NCBI GenBank assembly: GCA_030624695.1
Contig: JAUXJP010000017.1
Span: 1 to 10,400, forward strand
Source: Candidatus Dadabacteria bacterium
GTDB taxonomy: Bacteria > Desulfobacterota_D > UBA1144 > Nemesobacterales > JAJCZQ01
Length of the DNA stretch: 10,400 nt
Direction: 5' to 3'
The position numbers were made by a program, and so were the translations under genes. Below are positions 1 to 6,459 of this stretch, piece by piece. The notes beneath the pieces were generated by a model. It did no database searches, had not been told where the DNA came from, and saw nothing but the letters and a program-made list of their open reading frames with translations. Positions within the stretch are counted from its first letter, which is position 1; each line of letters starts with the position of its first letter.

Positions 1-299
1 CACTGGTCTGGAATTTGGCAAATATCGGATGCATCACAGGTACTTCCATTGCATAGTGTACCGAAATCATTACCGCATCCTGCAGGTGTTGACAATGGAC
101 AGCAAAACGAAAATGTAGAACCACAGCTTGAATTGCAATTGTCTTCATCAGAACCGCTACACTCAGGTACCATTATAGGTTCGGTGCACTCATTGGCACT
201 GTCCTGGGCGTATAAATTAAATTGAGTTGATATAATAAAGCTTAATACTAGTAGAAAAATAAAAACTGAATATTTCAATAAATTATAAAAATGATTCAT
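1..299 (-). CDS. Secreted cysteine-rich protein, N-terminal part (cut by window edge)
   Basis: The frame is open from an ATG at 299 to the left edge, giving 99 residues with no stop. Residues 11-30 are strongly hydrophobic after a lysine at 9, and a likely signal-peptidase I site follows Ala31 (NLYA then QDS), so export is expected. The mature part is acidic and rich in Ser, Asn, Gly and Cys, with ten cysteines in about 60 residues (38, 47, 55, 59, 66, 67, 75, 83, 88, 94). This suggests a disulfide-stabilised surface or secreted protein, possibly built of repeated cysteine modules. AGGAG at 307-311 lies 7 nt before the ATG and fixes the start. I do not recognise a named family, and the C-terminal part that might show an anchor or catalytic domain is outside the window. 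That it is a real exported gene is well supported; its role is unknown. Confidence 0.75.
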   Translation of the reverse strand, partial: MNHFYNLLKYSVFIFLLVLSFIISTQFNLYAQDSANECTEPIMVPECSGSDEDNCNSSCGSTFSFCCPLSTPAGCGNDFGTLCNGSTCDASDICQIPDQ

Positions 300-306
300 C
301 TCTATT

Positions 307-311
307 CTCCT
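307..311 (-). promoter_or_regulatory. Ribosome binding site of the cysteine-rich gene
   Basis: AGGAG on the minus strand stands 7 nt upstream of the ATG at 299. It is one of the few strong Shine-Dalgarno sites in the window and decides the start of the secreted protein. Confidence 0.7.
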
Positions 312-332
312 AAACGCAATTAATAAAAAACC

Positions 333-358
333 CTTATATTATTAAACAATAATATAAG
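333..358. repeat. Perfect 11-bp inverted repeat (operator or attenuator candidate)
   Basis: CTTATATTATT at 333-343 and its exact reverse complement AATAATATAAG at 348-358 flank the 4-nt loop AAAC. Read on the minus strand, the stem is followed by GG and a run of six T, so it resembles an intrinsic terminator or attenuator in front of the cysteine-rich gene, although the stem is nearly all A-T. It also overlaps the best -10 candidate for that gene, so it could instead be a protein-binding operator. The symmetry is seen directly; the function is inferred. Confidence 0.55.
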
Positions 359-378
359 CAAGAAAGTTACCAAAACAA
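351..378 (-). promoter_or_regulatory. Possible sigma-70 promoter for the cysteine-rich gene
   Basis: On the minus strand TTGTTT (378-373) is followed after 16 bp by TATATT (356-351). The predicted transcript would start near 344, in the loop of the inverted repeat, and leave a leader of about 45 nt containing the AGGAG site. Such AT-rich sequence yields promoter-like hexamers by chance, so this is only a candidate. Confidence 0.35.
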
Positions 379-469
379 CTAAATTAACATAACTAAAAAC
401 AGATAAATACATAAATTCCTTTATTTTGGCTATTTTTGAACTAATATATTCTTTTGAACGGGTGGTTTT

Positions 470-1597
470 ATGAGTGCAGACAATAAAACAGATAATTCTA
501 TAGAAGAACAGGTAGCGAGAATTTCAGGAAATTTTGAATCGGACATACTTCGCCTGATTAAGACTCAGAGCATGATAAAGACTTCCAGTGGTATAATCAG
601 TGAAGAAATACAATATCTCGGTTCAAAAACAAAACAGATCCAGGACAAGTTGGATGAGCTTAATCTCAAGACAAGTGAACTCAGTGATTTTCTTCAAGTT
701 TCATTCCAGGACAAGGACCTTTCTTCCACTCATGTAGGCCTATATTTAAATGAATTCATTTCTTCTGTTGCAAAAGAAAATAATGAGATTAATTCTATAA
801 AGCAGGAACTTGCGGACCGATTAAAAAAAGGGTCTGAAAATCTTAATTCCCTCCATAAATTCTATATCGCAGAACTCGAAGCATTCCAGCAGGAAGTGGA
901 TTCCGGACTTACTAATATTCGTGAAGAGATTAAAGAAAAAATGGTCGAAGAACTAAACCTGGCGTTAGTTGAAGATATAAATGAAGAAGTTGAGGGAGAG
1001 CAGTTAGAGCAAATTGAAAACGAAGAAGAATACTATCAGAAGATGTTTGCCGGCAACAATGCACAAAATGGAGAGCAAGAATCAGAAGATAAATTCTTAT
1101 ACATTGCATTGGGTTTTCTTCTTTTGTGTGCCGTTGGTTTTTTGGGATACTACTTCAAATATATAAGGTCCAATACTCCTGGAGAAATGGTTGTTCTTGA
1201 AGAGCTTTATAATCGAGACCCCCAAAAAGAGAATCGAACAGAACAAATTAATGTCAATACTGATAATGCCCCAATACCAGTGGTAGAAAATAAAGGTACA
1301 GAAAGTCTAAAATCAGTTTCTCAATCAATGAATGTAAAACCTTCAGAATCCGAAGAATACATGTTGTCTGAAAGCGGTACCTCTAATCCCAGGGTAATTG
1401 AGGCGGACTTTAACCACACGGTAGTGGTTAAACGTGCAAACATCAGGAATGGGCCAGGAAAAAATTATAGTATAGTATCAGTCTTAAGTAATGGTTCCCG
1501 TGTTGCTTTGCTGGATGAAAATCTTGGTATCTGGACTAAAATCAAGTTGCGGGATGGCAGGGAAGGCTGGGTTGCAAAGAGACTAATTTCAAAGTAG
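470..1597 (+). CDS. Coiled-coil single-pass membrane protein with C-terminal SH3b domain
   Basis: This 375-residue protein has three parts. Residues 1-208 are hydrophilic, Glu/Lys-rich and mostly helical in character, with heptad-like leucine spacing around 50-75 and 100-165 and a very acidic stretch at 165-205. Residues about 209-230 form one membrane helix (FLYIALGFLLLCAVGFLGYY). A low-complexity linker (231-310, Ser, Asn and Glu rich) leads to a bacterial SH3 domain at about 317-373, with the typical NIRNGPG (324-330), a central SNGSRVALL strand and the closing EGWVAKRLI. SH3b domains usually bind peptidoglycan or other cell-wall material, so an envelope role with the SH3b in the periplasm is likely. 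However, Lys and Arg follow the helix, which conflicts with simple positive-inside topology. There is no signal peptide. GGTGG (461-465) is a modest ribosome binding site for the ATG. rsmI begins 9 bp after the stop, so the two are probably co-transcribed. No specific gene name is justified. Confidence 0.8.
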   Translation: MSADNKTDNSIEEQVARISGNFESDILRLIKTQSMIKTSSGIISEEIQYLGSKTKQIQDKLDELNLKTSELSDFLQVSFQDKDLSSTHVGLYLNEFISSVAKENNEINSIKQELADRLKKGSENLNSLHKFYIAELEAFQQEVDSGLTNIREEIKEKMVEELNLALVEDINEEVEGEQLEQIENEEEYYQKMFAGNNAQNGEQESEDKFLYIALGFLLLCAVGFLGYYFKYIRSNTPGEMVVLEELYNRDPQKENRTEQINVNTDNAPIPVVENKGTESLKSVSQSMNVKPSESEEYMLSESGTSNPRVIEADFNHTVVVKRANIRNGPGKNYSIVSVLSNGSRVALLDENLGIWTKIKLRDGREGWVAKRLISK

Positions 1598-1606
1598 TTA
1601 ATTATC

Positions 1607-2452
1607 ATGGCTGGAACTCTATATATAGTCTCAACTCCGATAGGAAATCTCCAGGATATCTCTACAAGGGCAATAAAAGTACTTAAAGATGCCGATTTAA
1701 TTGCCTGTGAGGATTCGCGTCACACAAAAAAATTATTAAGTCATTTTGGCATTAAAACCACTCTCTCCAGTTATCATGAACACAATGAACTTAGCAAGTC
1801 AAAAAAACTTATAGAAGAATTAGTTGGGGGCAAAAATATCGCCCTAGTTACAGATGCCGGAACGCCATGTGTTTCAGATCCGGGTTACAGAGTTGTAAAT
1901 CTTGCGGTTAAAAATTTCATTAAGGTTGTCCCTATACCCGGGCCAAGTTCAGTGTTCGCAGCATTAGCAGCAAGCGGACTGCCAAGTGATAAATTCCTGT
2001 TCCTTGGTTTCCTGCCAAAGACAAAAAAACAGATCGAAAAAATCTGTGATAATTATGAATATGAACCTTATACCTTAATCTTTTTTGAATCACCAAAAAG
2101 AATTAAAAAGTCACTTGTTTACCTTCAAGATAAATTTGGAAAAAGGGAAGCTGTAATATGCAGGGAACTTACAAAACTGCATGAAGAAATTGTACACGGA
2201 ACTCTTTATGAACTTTCCAGGGATTTCTCGGACAGGGATAATATAAAGGGTGAGATAACCCTTGTTATAAAGGGATACCAGGAAGATAAATCTCAAAGCT
2301 CAGGCGAAATCGAAGTAATAATTTCTAACAGACTGAAAACACTCAATAATCTTGGATTGTCATTAAAAGATTCTGTTAAAGTAGTTTGTGAAGATTATGA
2401 CATCTCCAAAAGAACAGTTTACGATAAAGCATTAAGAATATGGGATAAGTAA
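1607..2452 (+). CDS. rsmI: 16S rRNA (cytidine1402-2'-O)-methyltransferase RsmI
   Basis: RsmI uses S-adenosylmethionine to 2'-O-methylate C1402 in the decoding centre of 16S rRNA. The 281-residue product has the normal length and all the usual landmarks of this tetrapyrrole-methylase-fold family: STPIGNLQDI (9-18), CEDSRHT (34-40), TDAGTPCVSDPG (82-93), PIPGPSS (109-115), FESPKRI (160-166), RELTKLHEE (186-194) and KGEITLVI (214-221). The last 50 residues form the small helical C-terminal domain often annotated as RsmI HTH. It lies 9 bp after the SH3b membrane-protein gene with no clear Shine-Dalgarno sequence before its ATG (context TTAATTATC), so translation may depend on coupling to the upstream gene. 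Its stop is only 15 bp from that of the convergent zinc-ribbon gene. Identification is secure. Confidence 0.97.
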   Translation: MAGTLYIVSTPIGNLQDISTRAIKVLKDADLIACEDSRHTKKLLSHFGIKTTLSSYHEHNELSKSKKLIEELVGGKNIALVTDAGTPCVSDPGYRVVNLAVKNFIKVVPIPGPSSVFAALAASGLPSDKFLFLGFLPKTKKQIEKICDNYEYEPYTLIFFESPKRIKKSLVYLQDKFGKREAVICRELTKLHEEIVHGTLYELSRDFSDRDNIKGEITLVIKGYQEDKSQSSGEIEVIISNRLKTLNNLGLSLKDSVKVVCEDYDISKRTVYDKALRIWDK

Positions 2453-2467
2453 TTGATAATATTGTTA

Positions 2468-2638
2468 TTATTCTTTACTTAATTTGTCTGCTTTTACTTC
2501 CACATTTATTTCAACAGATTTATCAATCTTAATTTTCTTCTCTGCTGCTTCTCCCTGAACTTTTACCTTACAGGATTCGCAAATGGTCTCTGTTGAAGGT
2601 TTTGCGCACATCATACATTTTTTTACTTTTTCCGGCAT
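2468..2638 (-). CDS. 56-residue zinc-ribbon microprotein
   Basis: The product starts MPEKVKKCMMC and has four cysteines at 8, 11, 20 and 23, spaced CxxC-x8-CxxC, a compact zinc-binding pattern. KVKVQGEA follows directly, then a highly charged Lys/Glu tail (residues 32-56). The reading frame can be extended to a TTG at 2653, but AGGAGG (2644-2649) lies inside that extension and sits 5 nt before the ATG at 2638, so the ATG is the start. The stop is a tandem TAA-TAA. A promoter-like pair lies just upstream at 2668-2696, so the gene may be transcribed alone as well as by read-through from gatA, 65 bp away. From memory, similar short CxxC proteins with a conserved VQGEA-type segment occur in deltaproteobacterial genomes without a known function. 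The zinc ribbon could bind nucleic acid or a protein partner; this is inference. Confidence 0.8.
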   Translation of the reverse strand: MPEKVKKCMMCAKPSTETICESCKVKVQGEAAEKKIKIDKSVEINVEVKADKLSKE

Positions 2639-2643
2639 TATTA

Positions 2644-2649
2644 CCTCCT
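2644..2649 (-). promoter_or_regulatory. Strong ribosome binding site that sets the zinc-ribbon start
   Basis: The minus strand reads AGGAGGTAATAATG, a full Shine-Dalgarno sequence 5 nt before the ATG at 2638. It rules out the longer TTG-started version, which would place this site inside the coding region. Confidence 0.8.
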
Positions 2650-2667
2650 GCAAAAGTATATATATTG

Positions 2668-2696
2668 ATAATAATACCCCCGGGAAAAGTAATCAA
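2668..2696 (-). promoter_or_regulatory. Candidate promoter of the zinc-ribbon microprotein
   Basis: On the minus strand TTGATT (2696-2691) and TATTAT (2673-2668) are separated by exactly 17 bp. The expected transcript start near 2661 would give a short leader with AGGAGG well placed. A CCCGGG palindrome (2679-2684) lies in the spacer. The arrangement is coherent with a self-standing gene, but it has not been tested beyond its similarity to consensus. Confidence 0.45.
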
Positions 2697-2703
2697 GAAA
2701 ATA

Positions 2704-4164
2704 TTATAAATCAGGTGTTTTCAGGTTCCAGTTGTTAACTTTTTCATAAGCGTGGGCAACCCTCAAAATACTGTCCTCATCAAACGATTTACCAAGTATC
2801 TGGAGTCCTATTGGAAGATTGTCCGAACTGAATCCACAAGGGGTTGAAAGACCCGGGATGCCTGCAATATTACATGGTATGGTCAGGACATCGGAAAGGT
2901 ACATCTTTATAGGGTCGTCAGTTTTTTCATTAATATCGAAGGCCGTCTCAGGTGTTGTTGGAGCAACAATAACGTCTACTGTCTCCCAGGCCTTCTTAAA
3001 ATCCTCTCTGATAAGTGTCCTTACCTTTTGGGATTTCAGGTAGTAGGCATCATAATATCCGGATGATAGCGCGTATGTCCCGAGCATAATCCTTCTCTTT
3101 ACTTCTTCTCCAAAACCTTCTGATCTGCTCCTGAAAAAGAGATCACGTAAACTATCTGCATCCGGGGTCCTGTATCCATATCTTACGCCGTCATACCTTG
3201 CCAGGTTTGAACTGGCCTCACACGGTGCAATAATATAGTAAGTTGAGATTGCATATTTTGTATGCGGTAAAGAAATCTCAATAATTTCTGCACCAAGTGA
3301 TTTAATGTCTTGAATTGCTTTGAGTACGGATCTCTCAACATCATTGTCCATCCCATCCACAAAATATTCCTTTGGAATACCTATCTTCATTCCCTTTATA
3401 TCACCATTAAGGTTCTTCGTGAAGTCTGGTACAGGAACATCAACCGAAGTGGAGTCCAGTTCATCCCTTCCCGAGATGATGTTTAAAATGATTGCAGCGT
3501 CTTCGACTGATCTGGTAAGTGGCCCCGCCTGGTCAAGAGATGAGGCAAATGCTATCATTCCATACCTGCTTACACGTCCATATGTTGGCTTTAATCCTGT
3601 AACACCACAAAGTGCTGCAGGCTGGCGGATAGAACCACCGGTGTCAGTGCCAAGGGATGCAGTGCAGAGCCCTGCGGCCGTTGCAGATGCCGAACCTCCG
3701 CTTGATCCTCCGGGTACTTTCCCGGTATTCCAGGGATTTCTTACCGGGCCAAAGAAAGAGGTTTCATTTGAAGAGCCCATGGCAAACTCATCCATATTGT
3801 TTTTGCCAAGAATTACAGCTCCTGATTTTTTTATTCTTGTTGTAACGGTAGCATCATAAGGAGATATGAAATTTTCGAGCATTTTTGACCCGCATGTTGC
3901 GGCTACATCCTTCATTACAAAAATGTCTTTTAATCCGATTGGTACTCCATGGAGTGGGCCGAGGTAATTGCCTTTCATTATTTCATTCTCAGCGGATTCT
4001 GCAGTTTTTAAAGCCTGGTCCGAGAGAACGGTAATATATGTATTCAGGTCCTTATCAACTGTTTCTATCCTTTCGAGGAAGGCTTTTGTTAATTCAACAG
4101 GTGAAATCTTTTTATCTTTAATAAGTGCAGCAGTTTCTTTGATTGTAATATTCTTAATATTCAT
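2704..4164 (-). CDS. gatA: Glutamyl/aspartyl-tRNA amidotransferase subunit A
   Basis: GatA is the amidase subunit of GatCAB. It hydrolyses glutamine and passes ammonia to GatB, which amidates Glu-tRNA(Gln) and/or Asp-tRNA(Asn). The 486-residue protein has the standard length and an intact amidase signature. The Ser-cisSer-Lys triad is visible as Lys79 (VPIGLKD), Ser154 (PGGSSGG) and Ser178 (DTGGSIR), the same numbering as I remember for the Staphylococcus aureus enzyme. The GVTGLKPTYGRVSRYGM stretch (188-204) is also classic. The gene starts 15 bp after gatC with no evident ribosome binding site, so coupled translation with gatC is likely. The third subunit gene, gatB, is about 5 kb to the right rather than next to it. 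Function is secure; which of the two tRNAs is used depends on whether the genome encodes GlnRS or AsnRS. Confidence 0.98.
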   Translation of the reverse strand: MNIKNITIKETAALIKDKKISPVELTKAFLERIETVDKDLNTYITVLSDQALKTAESAENEIMKGNYLGPLHGVPIGLKDIFVMKDVAATCGSKMLENFISPYDATVTTRIKKSGAVILGKNNMDEFAMGSSNETSFFGPVRNPWNTGKVPGGSSGGSASATAAGLCTASLGTDTGGSIRQPAALCGVTGLKPTYGRVSRYGMIAFASSLDQAGPLTRSVEDAAIILNIISGRDELDSTSVDVPVPDFTKNLNGDIKGMKIGIPKEYFVDGMDNDVERSVLKAIQDIKSLGAEIIEISLPHTKYAISTYYIIAPCEASSNLARYDGVRYGYRTPDADSLRDLFFRSRSEGFGEEVKRRIMLGTYALSSGYYDAYYLKSQKVRTLIREDFKKAWETVDVIVAPTTPETAFDINEKTDDPIKMYLSDVLTIPCNIAGIPGLSTPCGFSSDNLPIGLQILGKSFDEDSILRVAHAYEKVNNWNLKTPDL

Positions 4165-4179
4165 GTGTTAACCGGGAAG

Positions 4180-4470
4180 TTAGTCTTCGATTACTTTTGG
4201 AACAACAAAAAAATCTTCATCTTTTTCAGGTGCATTTTGAAGGGCCTCATCAGAGGTTATCAGCTGAATAACCTTATCTTCACGCAGTGGTGTTGTTAGT
4301 TCCACGCCGTGGGATGTAGGCTCAATACCATCGGTATCCAGTTCGTTAAGGTCCTCAATGTACTCTAATATTCTTCCAAGCTGCTCGGTAAACTTATCAA
4401 GGTGTGAATCCTGGAATTCAAGCCTCGCAAGTTCCGCTGTATTAAGGATTTCCTGCTTTGAAATTTTCAT
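4180..4470 (-). CDS. gatC: Glutamyl/aspartyl-tRNA amidotransferase subunit C
   Basis: GatC is the small clamp subunit that wraps around GatA and GatB and stabilises the complex. The 96-residue product matches the family in length and layout: an N-terminal LARLEF helix (residues 14-19), the central LGRILEYIEDLNELD helix (31-45), then the PTSHGVELTTPLRED segment (51-65) and a C-terminal FFVVPKVIE (87-95). AGGGAG (4476-4481, minus strand) stands 5 nt before the ATG. It directly precedes gatA in what is very likely one transcript, and follows gshB after a 59-bp gap that holds no obvious terminator. Confidence 0.95.
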   Translation of the reverse strand: MKISKQEILNTAELARLEFQDSHLDKFTEQLGRILEYIEDLNELDTDGIEPTSHGVELTTPLREDKVIQLITSDEALQNAPEKDEDFFVVPKVIED

Positions 4471-4529
4471 AATAACTCCCTGAAAATGGATAATAACTTC
4501 TAACTAATCTTAAGCTTTTATCAAATCTT

Positions 4530-5471
4530 TTAGCTGCATAAAGACTCTGCAAAATCGACAATCTTTTCTTCAAGTACGGTGTTGCTGAAATGGTTTATTT
4601 CCTGCACACATGTAGGGCTTGTAGTATTTACTTCTGTAAGGAATCCTCCTACTACATCAATCCCCACAAAACTAAGCTTGTCTTCAAGAAGTCTTGGCTT
4701 AACTGCACTGCAGATATCCAGATCTCTTTGTGTAAGCTGGGTAACCTCCGGGTGCCCACCGGAATGGAAATTGCTCCTGAATTCACCTTTGGCTGCGACC
4801 CTGAGTATTGCACCAATCGGCTCGCCGTTTAACATAATTATTCTTTTATCTCCCTTGCTGACATCCTTTATAAATTGCTGAGCCATAACAAAAGTTGACC
4901 CAAAGTTAGTTATTGATTCGAGAATAGGGCCTTTGTTGAAATCATCTGATTTAACATAGAATATTCCTTCACCACCATAACCGTCGAGAGGTTTTACTAC
5001 CATTTCTCCACCGGTTTCATCCAAAAAATCATTAAGTTTGGCAATATCCTTGGTAACAACAGTAGGAGGGGTGAAATCACTAAAATGAAGGCTGTAAATC
5101 TTTTCATTTGATTCCCTGATACCTTTTGGATGATTGATTACATGAGTGGATGATTCATCAACCAGGCTTAGAATATAGGTGGAATATATATAGTCCATAT
5201 TAAACGGGGGGTCCTTTCTCATCCAGATAACATCAAAATCATCAAGCATTTGGACTGATTTTTTTCCAGCTGTGAAGTAGTTATCAGCACGTTTTAATTT
5301 TACATTGGTTGATTCTGTGTGGCCCATACCATCTTGTATAAAAAGGTTTTTTAGTTCGCAGTAGGATACTTCGTGGCCTCTTTTCTGGGCCTCAAGCATT
5401 ATTACAAATGTTGTATCTTTTTTAATGTTTATGGATTCAATCGGATCCATAACAAATAGCATTTTTAGCAT
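4530..5471 (-). CDS. gshB: Glutathione synthetase (ATP-grasp)
   Basis: GshB joins gamma-glutamylcysteine and glycine, using ATP, in the last step of glutathione synthesis in the cytoplasm. The 313-residue protein aligns by eye with the Escherichia coli type along its whole length: VMDPIESINIKKDTTF (7-22), MRKDPPF (84-90), the ATP-grasp KPLDGYGGEGIF (160-171), GDKRII (207-212) and the metal and substrate segment EVNTTSPT (280-287, E. coli EINVTSPT). Two starts are possible, ATG at 5471 or three codons later at 5462; neither has a clear ribosome binding site, and the family N-terminus (MIKLGIVMDP in E. coli) favours the first. It lies 39 bp after the hydrolase gene and 59 bp before gatC, all leftward. 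No gshA is in view. Presence of this gene argues for a glutathione-making, Gram-negative host. Confidence 0.96.
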   Translation of the reverse strand: MLKMLFVMDPIESINIKKDTTFVIMLEAQKRGHEVSYCELKNLFIQDGMGHTESTNVKLKRADNYFTAGKKSVQMLDDFDVIWMRKDPPFNMDYIYSTYILSLVDESSTHVINHPKGIRESNEKIYSLHFSDFTPPTVVTKDIAKLNDFLDETGGEMVVKPLDGYGGEGIFYVKSDDFNKGPILESITNFGSTFVMAQQFIKDVSKGDKRIIMLNGEPIGAILRVAAKGEFRSNFHSGGHPEVTQLTQRDLDICSAVKPRLLEDKLSFVGIDVVGGFLTEVNTTSPTCVQEINHFSNTVLEEKIVDFAESLCS

Positions 5472-5510
5472 TGACTAAATTTAATCGAAACACGTGTATT
5501 GTTCAAGAAA

Positions 5511-6386
5511 TTACGTCTCAAAGAACTTCACCAATTCCTGCAAAACCTGTTTAGGGTTTTCTTCCGGAATAAAGTGCCCGCTATCCAGATCCTTCCCGCT
5601 AACATTGGATGCCCTTTCTTTCCATGTAGATAGAACGTCGTATTTCCTGTGGACAAAACCTTCATTGCCCCAAAGCACAAGAAGGGGGCATTCTATTTTT
5701 TTGTTCATGTCTTCTTCATCGTGAATAAGGTCAATAGAAGAAGCTGCCCTGTAGTCTTCACAGGAGCTGTGTATACATTTGGGGTCACTAAAATGTTTGA
5801 TATATTCCTTTACTGTTTCGGTATCAAAATTTTTATTCTTTCCGCTCCATCTCTTCAGTATTTCTGTAAGGTAGTATTCAGGGTCATTGCCGATAAGTTT
5901 TTCCGGAAGGCCGTCAGGCTGAATAAGAAAAAACCAGTGATAGTAGCCTGTAGCAAACTCCTTATCTGCTGTTGTAAACATATGGTGCGTGGGAGCAATA
6001 TCCATGACACATGCTTTAGTAACCATTTCAGGATAATCAAGGCACATCCTGTGAAGTACTCTTCCTCCCCTGTCATGGCCGGCAGCAATAAAACTATCGT
6101 AGCCAAAGTGCTTCATAACAGCTGCCATATCAGCTGCCATAGTTCTTTTAGAATAGTTTGAATGGTCAGGGAGTCCCCCAGGCTTGGAACTTTTACCGTA
6201 TCCCCTGAGATCAGGGCAAACTATATAATATTTATCTGATAGAACGGGAACTAACTTGTGCCACATTAAGTTTGTCTGCGGGTATCCATGAAGGAGCAGT
6301 AGCGGCTGACCTTTACCCCCGTGGGCAACATTTATATTTATGCCGTTTGATTTAATTATTTCTTCCTTTAGATTTTTCATCAGCAT
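5511..6386 (-). CDS. Alpha/beta hydrolase, fluoroacetate (haloacetate) dehalogenase type
   Basis: The 291-residue protein is a single alpha/beta-hydrolase domain with a cap. HGYP (33-36) forms the oxyanion region and GHDRGGR (103-109) is the nucleophile elbow with Asp105. Comparison with my memory of the Rhodopseudomonas palustris fluoroacetate dehalogenase shows every key position kept: nucleophile Asp105, carboxylate-binding Arg106 and Arg109, acid Asp129 (VMDI), halide-pocket His150, Trp151 (YYHWFF) and Tyr212 (CEDYRA), and base His271 (SGHFIPEE). Such enzymes displace halide from 2-haloacids through an aspartyl ester and release glycolate from haloacetate. Epoxide hydrolases share the fold but normally lack the Arg directly after the nucleophile. 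Substrate remains inference. ATG at 6386 and 6380 are both possible starts, neither with a strong ribosome binding site. The gene heads a leftward run with gshB, gatC and gatA and is divergent, 73 bp away, from a phosphatase gene. Confidence 0.85.
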   Translation of the reverse strand: MLMKNLKEEIIKSNGININVAHGGKGQPLLLLHGYPQTNLMWHKLVPVLSDKYYIVCPDLRGYGKSSKPGGLPDHSNYSKRTMAADMAAVMKHFGYDSFIAAGHDRGGRVLHRMCLDYPEMVTKACVMDIAPTHHMFTTADKEFATGYYHWFFLIQPDGLPEKLIGNDPEYYLTEILKRWSGKNKNFDTETVKEYIKHFSDPKCIHSSCEDYRAASSIDLIHDEEDMNKKIECPLLVLWGNEGFVHRKYDVLSTWKERASNVSGKDLDSGHFIPEENPKQVLQELVKFFET

Positions 6387-6459
6387 TAAATAAGGTAATT
6401 AATCCCTGTTTTATGTAAATCAAATATTTTAAAAAATCCCATATTAGGTAAATATAATT

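Noticed and set aside
1411..1430. 7-bp inverted repeat TAACCAC / GTGGTTA with a 6-nt loop inside the SH3b protein gene
   Set aside because: It lies within coding sequence at the start of the SH3b domain, has no T run after it, and is short enough to arise by chance.
3320..3859. Long open frame (179 codons) on the plus strand inside gatA
   Set aside because: It is antisense to a fully conserved gatA segment, has a Ser/Pro-rich composition typical of a shadow frame, and has no ribosome binding site or family resemblance.
5490..5497. ACACGTGT palindrome between gshB and the hydrolase
   Set aside because: An isolated 8-bp palindrome in a 39-bp gap, with no second copy or promoter context.
5649..6161. 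170-codon open frame antisense to the alpha/beta hydrolase
   Set aside because: The opposite strand encodes every catalytic motif of the hydrolase; this frame is its mirror and shows no recognisable domain.
6453..6458. Perfect TATAAT just before the phosphatase ATG
   Set aside because: A transcript from this box would start inside the coding region, past the conserved FSWVL start, and there is no matching -35; it is likely chance in AT-rich sequence.
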